Below, piece after piece: positions 48,469 through 58,660 of a stretch of 64,000 nucleotides of DNA. Both the position numbers and the translations under genes were made by a program. The notes under the pieces are model-generated. The model saw only the letters and a program-made list of their open reading frames with translations. It made no database searches and was not told the DNA's origin. The number at the start of each line of letters is the position of its first letter. Positions within the stretch are counted from its first letter, which is position 1. The stretch covers positions 29,920,362 to 29,984,361 of the forward strand of contig CM049307.1 in the NCBI GenBank assembly GCA_026874595.1, read 5' to 3'. The stretch comes from Sipunculus nudus. Taxonomy: Eukaryota; Annelida; Sipuncula; Golfingiida; Sipunculidae.

Positions 48469-48484
48469 CCCGAACGAGCCCCCA
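48469..48484 (-). promoter_or_regulatory. Primer-binding site, tRNA-Pro type
   Basis: The minus strand reads TGGGGGCTCGTTCGGG, one base off the classical tRNA-Pro primer-binding word, five bases after the LTR end at 48490. Confidence 0.75.
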
Positions 48485-48489
48485 TTTTA

Positions 48490-49266
48490 TGTTACGGAAC
48501 CTAATAATAACAATCACGTAATCATGATCAGCACAAATTTTGTTACGGAGATAAAAAAAAATCAGATTCTGTAACACTAGACATCGTAAAATGTCTAGGG
48601 GAATGAATAAAGAAGCCAGTGGTTTTTTGTTAACAAATAATTATAATTTATTCTTAGAACAATCCTAACATTACAATACACTAAATCAATACAATTACAC
48701 AGTCTAACAATAAAATGTACAGTACCAGAGTGTCCGGATTCTAGGATTTGATTTCTGGATACCACCACTGTCAAAGCTGAACAAGAGTCCTTTAACATAA
48801 ATAATCCACGTAAATAGTAATAATCCAAAGGCAAACTTGAGACAGTCCGTATTAAATCTGTATAAAATCCGTTGAATATCTGACACCACTGCAATTATCG
48901 GAAAAAGGTCCCAAAACTGACGAGAAAGTAACACTCTTAGTGCTCGCTGGTATTTCCCTTTCTGCCGGCTCTAAACACAGCCCCTTATTTATAGCTTCTC
49001 ACCCGAAAATTCTAGAAATGGAAAATTCCCGAAGAGCAATACACACGCACATGAACAGACCCGAAACATCTAGAACAAAGTATGCGGTGTCTCTACGCTC
49101 CAGCCCCACACGCGAGCCAGCGCCCAACAAGCGAGGTTCCCATAAAAACGAGCTATGCCTGCGCCACACGAATCAGAATGTCAACAGACACATGTAACAC
49201 TCCTGCGCATCATAAAACAGATACCTGTAACACTCCTGCGCAAAGTAAAATAGACACCTGTAACAA
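48490..49266 (-). repeat. Gypsy-type 5' LTR (about 777 bp)
   Basis: On the minus strand it begins TGTTACAGG (49266) and ends CCGTAACA (48490), with TG...CA ends. It contains a TATA box (CTATAAATAA, about 48985-48994) and an AATAAA signal at about 48647-48652, and is followed at once by a tRNA-Pro type primer site and gag. TGTTACAG-like words repeat inside both ends ('TGTTACGGAGA' at 48541; 'TGTAACACTCCTGCGC' at 49192 and 49227). The partner 3' LTR was not found. Confidence 0.75.
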
Positions 49267-49279
49267 TATGTCGAGGCCA

Positions 49280-49394
49280 AGATTAGAATCTGGTCCAATT
49301 TTTAAAACTGGGCAAGCCCAGATTGGCCTAGCCCAAATCCCAATCGAGATCTGGCCTAGGCCAGTTCAAACTGGACTGGATTCAGATCTGGCCT

Positions 49395-49400
<6 letters not shown>
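49280..49400. repeat. GATCTGGCCTAGGCCAG repeat
   Basis: It is the same family as 13300-13500 and 10160-10545, running into the (TA)n tract. Confidence 0.7.

Positions 49401-49463
<63 letters not shown>
49399..49463. repeat. (TA)n microsatellite
   Basis: TA is repeated about 32 times. Confidence 0.95.
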
Positions 49464-49466
<3 letters not shown>

Positions 49467-49501
49467 TAGCCATGCTGGTTCATTGTTTTACAGATGGAAA
49501 G

Positions 49502-49892
49502 TAGGGCTGAAAAGAGTACTCGAGTCCGGGTAATACTTACCGAGTACTCGAGTCCAAAATTTGGACTCGAGTACTCTTGTATGTACATGCATATATGTAT
49601 ATTACTACAAATTTTTGGACAGTCTGTAGGATTATTTATCCATTGTCCTAGCCTGGCGTAGTGCTCTAAACATATGCTAGTCAAATTAACCGAGGTCTTG
49701 TTATGACATATATCTATTCCTTCGTTGCGATAAAGTTAAGCCGTCACCAAGTCAAATTTATGCATATTTTGCATCGGTAACAGATGTTCGTTTTATCTTC
49801 ACAGCGTTGCCATGGTAACGAGTACTCGAGTCCGAGTCGGGTAATGCCTATCGGGTACTCGAGTCCAAAATTTTGTACCCGTTTCAGCCCTA
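49502..49892. mobile_element. hAT-type MITE with 8-bp target duplication
   Basis: The ends TAGGGCTGAAA and its complement (TTTCAGCCCTA) close a 391-bp element. ATGGAAAG occurs at 49494-49501 and again at 49893-49900, an exact 8-bp target duplication as made by hAT transposases. Inside are several GAGTACTCGAGTCC words in both orientations near each end and a perfect RFX-type X-box palindrome GTTGCCATGGTAAC at 49806-49819. No ORF of note. Confidence 0.9.
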
Positions 49893-49977
49893 ATGGAAAG
49901 GGTATACACAGAAAAGTGGATCACTGCCCGTGGTTCACTGCCCACTGGCAGTGAACCACTTTTCTGTGTATACCCTT

Positions 49978-49982
<5 letters not shown>
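49893..49982. repeat. 90-bp hairpin, 36-bp arms
   Basis: 49893-49928 and 49947-49982 are reverse complements with one mismatch. The loop is 18 bp. The left arm begins with the right target duplication of the hAT MITE. A (TC)n tract follows at once. Confidence 0.95.

Positions 49983-50043
<61 letters not shown>
49983..50043. repeat. (TC)n(TA)n microsatellite
   Basis: A TC run continues into a TA run. Confidence 0.9.
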
Positions 50044-50045
<2 letters not shown>

Positions 50046-50299
50046 ACGTTATATTTTATTTTTTAATTGTTGGATATATTTCGAAATGAGATAAATAATT
50101 TTATTCCGATGTAATTTTCATCCCCGAAATAAGTAGTTCCCGGCCTAATGAATAAAGGTTTAAAAACTTATTAATATGCCTGACGATGAAAGTACTTAAA
50201 AATGTTAAACATTTGTGTTAGAGATGAATGGACACGTATGGTGACGCCTGATTAAACCAAAACCACTATTCTCATACAAGGTAATTCAGACTGGCTAGA

Positions 50300-50545
50300 G
50301 ACGTCGTGGAAGTTAGTGCAAGTGAACTGAATCGGAATTTGGACGTTTGCTAGGGTAACAACAACAACTCGCGTTAATGACGTACAATTTCAGGTATCAC
50401 GACGGGTGTTAGCGACACACGGTGAACAGCCTGCCATTTTGCAGGAGTGCGACAGATCTAACGCATGCGCAGTTAAACCGTGTGTCAATAAGCTAAACCT
50501 TGACACACAGGGTTTTCAATTAGGGCGACCGTCTAAGTTGCAGTG
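50300..50545. promoter_or_regulatory. CpG-dense island with NRF1-like, CRE-like and X-box-like words
   Basis: In AT-rich surroundings this stretch is rich in CpG and contains AACGCATGCGCAGTT (near 50459, NRF1-like), AATGACGTAC (near 50376, CRE-like) and a partial X-box (CTAGGGTAACAAC, near 50349). GTGTGTC/GACACAC words pair around 50415-50505. It may be a promoter or simply a young GC-rich repeat. No neighbouring coding exon was found. Confidence 0.25.
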
Positions 50546-50645
50546 TAAACTGTAAACAAATGTGCTATAACAGTATAATACCATAAAAGTATCAAAACTC
50601 ATTCTGGGTTTTAACACCAAATTTAATTTCGTGGAGATTTACATT

Positions 50646-51065
50646 TAAAACCCGGACCCCACGGGTCCCCGTATCCCGGACCCCAACATAAATCTATAAT
50701 ACTTAAAACTCCCATGCACGGTAATCTGTCGAGGTATTTGAGTAGAAAAGTATCTACAGACGTATGTAATAATGTTTGGTTTAAACCATAAAAACAAGTG
50801 TTTAGTAACATAATTTGACAATTAACTCTGACGGACCCTGACGCACGGATCTGACGGAACCCACGGATCGCTCACATTTGAACTTCACATTCAGGCATAA
50901 CACCCATGTGATTTTATTATTTTTTTTGTATTCTTAAATCTTTCACCGGATCGGTAATTTTAAAAGTTTAGGGACTTTGCTCTGTCCTTATACCAGTATG
51001 GAAAATGTGGAAATTGATGTTAGGGGTCCGGGATCCGAGGGGTCCAGCTTTTACACACTGCCTGC
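50646..51065. mobile_element. Possible MITE with CCCGGACCCC inverted ends
   Basis: 50646-50695 (TAAAACCCGGACCCCACGGG, then CCCGGACCCCAACAT) is imperfectly complementary to 51015-51065 (ATGTTAGGGGTCCGGGATCC, then GGGGTCCAG). The interior has further GACGGACCC words near 50831. It is about 420 bp without coding content. Confidence 0.5.
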
Positions 51066-51069
51066 ACTT

Positions 51070-52215
51070 TTACCCATTATTTTAATATGGTAGATTTCAT
51101 TAACACCCATTATATTGTTCTTCAAATAGTCACAAATAATGCACAATAACCAAATATCGAGTGAAAACACTTTTCAAAACTGCTCACATCGCGCAGGGTT
51201 GAACAGCCTAAAGCTTATTGAGACCGCTGTGTAGAAGGGATATTGAGACTAAGAACATGTATTTTTTTTCCTTTCCATTATATTTCCCTAGCTCAGATAT
51301 AATACATACCTTGACATTTTTTCGATGATATATCACACAGAAGCCTGGTATTTTGACTTAACAGGACAAAATATTGATAGCGATATTATAGCCCGATTTA
51401 GTCTGACACAATATTATTAGGCCCTGCCATATATTGAGTCCGATAGCTATATAGTGAGAGTTTCTACAATAGAAGCCTCAGACTACACACCACCCAATGC
51501 CCTTGTAACCAGTGTCAACAGGTGTTTATTACCCCGTGCCAGCGTGTCACTCTTCAGAGCTGGGTCCATTAAAACAAAATGTAACAAAATTTTAGCTGTC
51601 AATCTCTCGAGTAAGGGAGGCTAATAGTGAAGTAATCAAGTGCGCCTATTGGACTATTCTTCTCTGTCAATACTAAACTCGCTGACATGTCTCTGGAAAA
51701 AGGTCAGTAAATATTTAAAAATGATGATCCAAATTTAACTTAAGTTGCTATCGAAACCATGCAACACATACTTATTGGTGTTAAATCGTTTAATCCTGTG
51801 TCTTGTTGTTAGGCAGTAAACAGGTAGTCAAAGGAAATGCAACGGATCCGTTGCATCTTCCGTGGCTTATTTGCAGTTCTTCAAAAAGGGGTCAAAATAG
51901 GGTCCGACTGCTTCATAGGGTATTATTAACACACAATCAAGGTTATAATTCTATTAGAATGAGTTTGATGATTTATTTTGATTCCCAATATGGGGGTAAT
52001 ATTGCAAGAGTAGGTCCTGATACAATTTAAGGGCCAGTTCTTAAGATCCAGTATGAAGCATTAATAAAACTTAGATGTCCTAAATAAGGGCTTCCAATGA
52101 AAAAATTAATTTTGTATCCATCAATAATAATTGGGGCATTTTTGTGTTTGTTTACAAGATAAACAAGATCTAATGTCCTTCCTACAAAAGTTCTATGAGC
52201 TGTTCTTCAGTATTT
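51070..52215. other. Intergenic, nothing firm
   Basis: An open frame at 51803-52030 encodes an unrecognised 75-residue peptide with no supporting context. Confidence 0.3.
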
Positions 52216-52221
52216 TTAATT

Positions 52222-52622
52222 TTTCGCCAACTCCGTCACAACTTCGCAATAATGCCATCTACAACCATCTAGTGGAACAAATCGAGTGGCCAATCAGGTC
52301 CTTTGTTGAAACATGGGACTTCATATTTAAGAATCATGGCTTCAATCCAGATTTTTGATTTTTCTCAGTGAAAAAAAGTTGATAAAAAGTTAAGTAGCTT
52401 AAAAAACTCATCAACTCTGTTACGTCATTTATAAAAAAGTAACCATGGAAACCTATAAATATCGATGAACGGAGAGAGGCATCGTAAATCTATTCGAAAT
52501 GATATATTTGTTTGAAATCGATCATGTCCAATATGGCCGCCCATTAGGTAAAATTTAAAAATTAATCAGCTCCGTTACCATCAACTCCGTTACGATTTTA
52601 TGGTAACGGAGTTGACGGATCA
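52222..52622. mobile_element. Possible MITE with CAACTCCGTTAC ends, copy 1
   Basis: CAACTCCGTCACAAC lies at about 52228 and GGTAACGGAGTTGACGG at about 52608. The words recur inside (near 52410 and 52568), and the perfect 13-bp pair TCAACTCCGTTAC / GTAACGGAGTTGA lies close together at about 52580-52614. A second similar pair bounds 58028-58412. Boundaries are tentative. Confidence 0.4.
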
Positions 52623-52629
52623 CCAAACA

Positions 52630-53145
52630 TTTTTTCTTTGAAAAGTCCAACCAGTAATAAAGTATTCCTGATGAAAGGATTTATATATAAGCACATATAC
52701 TGGAGAGATGGGGAAAAATCCATTGACCACGTGGGAGTATAATCCCTTTTAATGCGTTTATCTTGGTCTGGAAAATACTGATGCTCTTTGAAAAAAGCTA
52801 ATTTTGGTAGTTAAAGAGTAAGGTAGTAAGTCCAAACGATCCAGTCCATTTATTTAAATGTCATTAAAATTTGAATTAAATTTAATTTTTTTTAATTACA
52901 CGTTTGTTTTACTTAATTTTTACATGGCACACATTTGTTCAAATATTTAACAAAACCAAATATCATACACAGCAAAACGTGTGATAAATGTAATATTATA
53001 ATCTAAACTTGAATCGCAGGATCTGGGTTTGATTTTTTAATGATAAACTTAAAATCACAATCTTTGTAAATAATTTTGCAACAGTGGTATATATTTTGTG
53101 TTACTGTGTGGGGCATGGTTGTTAGAATATAAATCAAATGTGCAT
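52630..53145. other. AT-rich stretch, nothing recognised
   Basis: Nothing was supportable here. Confidence 0.35.
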
Positions 53146-53148
53146 GAT

Positions 53149-53370
53149 GGGGCGAGCTGATTTAAAGAATTTTCTTGGCGGGGATTGATGCAGGCTGACA
53201 TTATACCTGATTAGATCTTTTATGTAGCGGTTTAAGCGCGATTTTATATAGAAAACTTATTAATCTAATGAGCAGGTTGGGGCGAGTTGATTCAAAGAAT
53301 TTACTGAGCGTGGATGCGGATCGGCATCAACTTATAAGTTATGTAGTGGTTTAAGTGCGATTTGATACAG
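53149..53370. repeat. Tandem duplication, period about 130 bp
   Basis: 'GGGGCGAGCTGATTTAAAGA' (53149) recurs as GGGGCGAGTTGATTCAAAGA (53279). Both units continue to 'TATGTAGNGGTTTAAGNGCG' and 'ATTTNATANAGAAAAC'. Confidence 0.85.
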
Positions 53371-53534
53371 AAAACATAGAATATATTCAATGTATTCAAC
53401 GTATATAGAAATTGGTCTTAATATATTGTGATACACAGTGAAATGGAGCAAATGTATCAGCATAGTGCAACGCAGCAGGGGACAATAAACTAATGCTGAA
53501 CGTGCATGTCACTTCAATCAAAAGTTAATAACAA

Positions 53535-56500
53535 ACAAGGGACCCATGGGTCACGGCGCTCAGCTGATCGTGATTGGACTATAAATGTTTCTCCACTGTG
53601 ATACTATATCGAGTCGATAAAGCTTATGAATATCATGGACATGTTGGGCTATTATAAAGGAATGTAATGTAATATGTGAGTAAATGATAAATGAAATTAT
53701 CTGACTGATGGATTAACAGAGTAAAATATAGTGTTTTTTTTTTTTAAAATATTTAGGAGGGGTTGAAAATTGTGATATATATTTGAGCAAATATGAATGC
53801 AATGACAGCAGTAATAAGCAGTAGTAAAATGATGGTAAGGCGATTTGTTGAAGGATCTAAAGTGTATGGTAGTCTGCCAGCTTTCAATTTGACAGATATG
53901 ATGTTATGATTAACTATGCTGATGAAGTGATTTATGAATTTGTGACTGTATGATACAATATCTCTTTAGTCTTGACAAGGTACATTATTGTGATGCCTAC
54001 TATATCTACATATTACACAATATTGACATAATTTCTGGCATGTACATAGGTACCTATGGACGAATAGTTATACAAAATATTAAAGTATGAATATATCTGA
54101 TTCATCTTGTTCTTGCTTACTGAGGCTGACTTTGGGATGGGGTTCGGAGAAGGGAAAAGTGAGGGCAGCACGAAGGTGGATGTAGAAATATTCTATTGTA
54201 ATGTTTTTCATTTATATAAGAATATGAAAAGCTAAGAGGAAAGGGGCCCTCCTACTTGGTTAGAGTAAAGATCTAAATATATGATTGCAAACTAATACTC
54301 TGACAAGACTGTCAACAGTAAAAGTTTTGAGATACTGTGATGTATATGAAAATTTACAGATGGAAAGGCAAGTGGACAGAATGGACTAATACCTTTATTT
54401 CACTTTCAAGAGAATAATGCATTTAAGTTTATATATAAGCCTATTTTTTAGCATATCCACTTTTTCCATTAAGAAGTTTTTATCTGAATCATTTTTTTTT
54501 ATTTACAGGTTTTATAAATTTTTAATAAAAAAAACTGAAAATATAAGTTAAAATATTAGAATTGTTGCAAAAGTTGCAATCATTATATATACAGAGTAAA
54601 AAAGTGAAACTATAAGTTAAAATATTAGAATTGTTGCAAAAGTTGCAATCATTATATATCGAGAGTGTAGCTCATATTGGGTCATATTATGCATACACAT
54701 ATATTTTATTATTTTTAAATCATAAATGTTTAAACTGAATTTAAAAGAAAATAATGCCACAACATGGCATCTACAAGAATATTCCTTGAATCACTATTAA
54801 AAAGTTTTGCACATTGGAGTTTTCAGTACATGCTTAATTTTATTCACCAAAATAAAATAAAAGATTCAGTAAATTTGATAAAATAAAACATCTTTTCAAA
54901 TAAATACACACTGTTGGTTGAATGAGGGACAAACAATATCATTGTGCTAATTACTATCCCAGTTTTAATTTATTACTGGAATTAATAGTCAATTTCACAC
55001 CTGGTGAAGTTTTTACTCTTCTGAAGTAAGGAATTACTTATCTGATGAACATCCACACTTTCATAGCAATACACCACTTTGTGGACACAATTAAATGTAC
55101 ACTTTAATCATTGTAACCCTGGTGGTACAATACAATCTAAAATGTAGCATAGCGTAGAATAAGAATGAATCAAATACAGAAAATAATAACATTCATCTAG
55201 TTTATGCACAGTCGGGGGGGGGGGGGGGGGGGGAGTGCAGGGCAGAGGGGAAGCCTGCTGGTAGTGGCCAAACTGACCCAAGGTAAGTTGCCTGGGGTGG
55301 GTTACATAATGCAAGTGAAGGCTGTACTACTAGGTGGGCTTGATGTAAACAACACTTGACAAGGTGTATGAAAATATGAATGAAAGATATTCTTTCCAAT
55401 CAATTTCTTTGAAATTTCAGATTTTAAAAGATTAAATCCTTATGTATATATGCTGGGAAAATTTTTCAACAGTGCTTACAGGGAAAACACGTGCCATTGC
55501 CAAATTTGGACAAAATTTAAGGTATTGATTTTTTATGCTAATAACTTGAAAAATTTGCAAAATTCAGATCTAATTTTTGGTAAACAATTGAATCTGGATT
55601 AAATAAAGTTATATTCGTGAAGAAAAAGTCTCTAGGTTCAGCAATTCTCATGTTAGGTGAGTAAATATATTTCCTGATTTTTTAAAAATTGCATTATATT
55701 TTGGCCCATAACTTCAAAATAATACCCAATACTGACCTAATTTTTGGTATCTTCATAGAAAATGTATGAAAGAATGTGAATACTAAATATGATCAAAAAC
55801 AGATGAGTTGTTTTGATATTAGGCAGCCTTGAAGTGTGACAATGCCTTTTTTTTATGGAAAACGGAGGTTTTCCCTTAATATCTCGAAGGAACGAAGTCC
55901 TAATGACCCAATTTTTGGTATGGTAGGAGATTTTGGGGACATCTAACATTATGCCAACAGCCTGGGGAGCATAGAGATGTGCACTGAATGACCTACAGTC
56001 ATCAAAGGGGACTGCTTGACAATGTAAGGGAATACAAGAGCCTAAAAAAATTCAATAACTAGCCTAATTTTGCAGCTTTTATTTTTTTTTTCAGATTTTA
56101 ACAGATTAAATCCTTATGTGTACATGCTGTGAAAATTAAATCCAAAGTACTTACAGGAAAAAAACGTGCCGTGGCCAAAGTTGGGCAAAATTTAAGGTAC
56201 CAGTTTTATATTTTTGCCAATATATAATAAAAATTTAACAGATTTTGATCTAATTTTTGGTATACAAGTAAATTTTGATTAATTAAAGTTGTATTACTGA
56301 AAAAAAGTCCCTACCTTTAACACTTTTGGTCTTAAGTGACCAAATATCTTTCCTGATTTTTTTACAAAGTCCATTATGGTTTGGCCCATAACTTTTTTAA
56401 ATTAAATAATACTGACTTAATTTCTGGCATGTACATAAAAACTATATAGTGTAATATTTATGGTAAATATGAAGAAAACCAGATGAGTGGTTTTAATATA

Positions 56501-56776
56501 AGGCAGTCCTGAAGTGTAAAAATAGATTTCTAATAAAAAATTGAGGTTTTTCCTTAATATCTCGAGGGAACAAAGTCCTATTGACCCAACTTTCGGCATG
56601 GTAAGATATTTTGGGGACATCTAACTGTATCCCGAATTTCAGATTCGTAGGTCCAATGGTGTCGAAACGTGCCGGACAGACGGACGGACGGACGGACGGA
56701 CAGACAGACGGACGTACGGACGACGGACAATGGACCACGACTATAGCTCAGATGACTTATAGTCAGCTGAGCTAAA
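53535..56776 (+). mobile_element. Family A element, longest complete copy
   Basis: The head ACAAGGGACCCATGGGTCAC with GCTCAGCTGA is at 53535-53567. The tail 'AGCTCAGATGACTTATAGTC AGCTGAGC' ends at about 56774. In order: a block shared with 620-955 (53750-54060), a block shared with 36646-38515 (54215-55350, with a G20 run at 55214), two diverged tandem units (55440-55950 and 56070-56620), and a GACGGACGGACGG tract (56675-56725). It is about 3.2 kb with no coding capacity. Head and tail both contain GCTCAGCTGA or its complement, a very short inverted-end feature. Confidence 0.75.
54543..54659 (+). repeat. Near-perfect 49-bp direct repeat, period about 69
   Basis: 'TATAAGTTAAAATATTAGAA' through 'TTGCAATCATTATATAT' is present twice without visible change. 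This is a recent local duplication inside family A. Confidence 0.9.
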
Positions 56777-56974
56777 AAATGACCCATAACTGTTACACAG
56801 AGGAAAAAAATATAAAATAATACACGTATATAATTATACTATTGCAGCTGCCATTGCTTTAAATACATTTTACGTAGCCAATGAGTCTTTGAGAGGTTAA
56901 TTATCCCTTGTTCATAATACGATATGTTGATGAAACTAAATCCTTAAATTCATCTGTTTAGCTTAAAACTTAGT

Positions 56975-57095
56975 AGAGCCGTCCGGACCGCTCCGGACGA
57001 GGGATAAGCGGTCCGGTATTTTGTGTTATTGGTCCGGTCCGGTCCAGCACAAAGTTATGGACCGGACCGGTCCAGGCGGTCCGCACCTCTAGTTT
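56975..57095. mobile_element. Small MITE of CCGGTCC words with TAGAG...CTCTA ends
   Basis: TAGAGCCGTCCGGACCG at the left and its approximate complement (CGGTCCGCACCTCTA) at the right close about 115 bp of GGTCCGGT/ACCGGACC palindromes. The end form suggests a hAT-type MITE. No target duplication was found. Confidence 0.6.
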
Positions 57096-57099
57096 GTTT

Positions 57100-58020
57100 A
57101 TGAGCTTTTAACTGAAATTCATTGGCTTTACAGGCTAATCACCATGGCTAAGACTGCGAAAGAACGAATGAGAGTATATGGACATTATTATTTTTCTGTT
57201 TGATAAATCTCATGAAGTCTTGGGCATTTATATATGTTAGAATGTCCCAATAACCTAAACATATACAAAAGGAGAAAGTTGTGTGTTGTGTATTTCGTTC
57301 AGACCTCGTGCGTTTAGAATCGACTGTTCTACACCTGACAGCTTTTAGAGTAACACGAAGGTTGATTTTAGTATTGCATTGACCATACAAGGACATTACG
57401 ACTTCTTAATAAAACACGAAGTCTTTTGCTATCAAATTAGTTTTGGAACATATTACGGACTGTGTATATATATTTTTTTAGTGCGAGGAGGCCCTTTTTA
57501 CTAAGCATTTACGTTTCAATCCAACTATTGGTATCCGTTTACTTTAATATTTGCGTGTTTTGAATATTTCTGAAATTAATGGTAATGTTTTAATAGTTAA
57601 GATTATACTAGCGTTTAATGCCAGTTGCATATATAGCACAGCTCCATATTTTATAAGGTTACAACTCTTTATTGTTGCAATATCTCCTGGATTAAGATAA
57701 TTTTGGCATTTCTTATAACTTTCACTAGTATGTTTTGCCATTAAAGGAGAAATGTTTTATTGAATTTAAAATGAAATTGTTAAATACTAAGTATGTAAGC
57801 ATTTAGCAAGTTCTTTCTTGCAACAAGCCCGAATGGCGTTGTTCAAATGTAGCAGTTTACAATAAATGACTTTATGTGTTTAACATTAACGTTATGTTGT
57901 TAAACTTTCATTTACCTTTGATGGTAACTTGTGTGGATCCATTTTAGCATGATACAACATATAGTAATCTGTTTACTTTTTTGTTCAAATGTGTTAAAAG
58001 GCGAGGTAAGGATATTTTTA
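57100..58020. other. AT-rich intergenic DNA
   Basis: No gene was recognised. Confidence 0.35.
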
Positions 58021-58027
58021 TAATTTA

Positions 58028-58412
58028 GTGCGTTATCAACTCCGTTACGCTCCAGTAAGCACAAAACTTTAGCCCAAAACTATTTTCGATAGTTTTCATC
58101 CATACTTTGCCGCAGTTTACGTTACAATGTATTGTCAAATGATGGATAATTTGTAGAAGATCGGTAATATAGATCTTACCTGTCTCTTTTAGCAAGTTTT
58201 CTTCATTGCACTTTATGGGTCCAACTTTTGTGTGCACTGTCACCTTATCACAGAGCATTAATAAAAATGAAGGAAATAATTTCCATATCAAATTCCAGTG
58301 TTAATGATGATGGTGTGCCATAATTTTGTGAAATCAAATCTACATTCATTCTCCTTTTTTTAACTACATTATTTTGTGATTTTTTAAATAAACAGTTTTA
58401 ACGGAGTTGACT
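58028..58412. mobile_element. Possible MITE with CAACTCCGTTA ends, copy 2
   Basis: TATCAACTCCGTTACG (58031) and TTTTAACGGAGTTGAC (about 58396) are inverted, with about 385 bp between outer ends, close in size to 52222-52622. The minus-strand ORF across it looks incidental. Confidence 0.45.
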
Positions 58413-58414
58413 TG

Positions 58415-58620
58415 CTGACTGACGAGTTTTATTCTTCTATTGTTAAAAAAAATGTGTATGGAGAAAAGTGCGCTGCAGATGGTAGATTCTGACCTTTCAT
58501 TTATCCCGCTTGAAAAAGAAAGGAGAAAAAGGAATTCAGCAACAATTTTTCTCCTCTGTTTATGAACCCCAAATTGACCCCTATTTGAAGAATTCTTATC
58601 TTAGTGACTATATATAAACA

Positions 58621-58660
<40 letters not shown>

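Noticed and set aside
49082-49684. ORFs ending in long Tyr-Ile runs
   Set aside because: They are read-through of the (TA)n tract at 49399-49463. The upstream part is LTR and repeat sequence.
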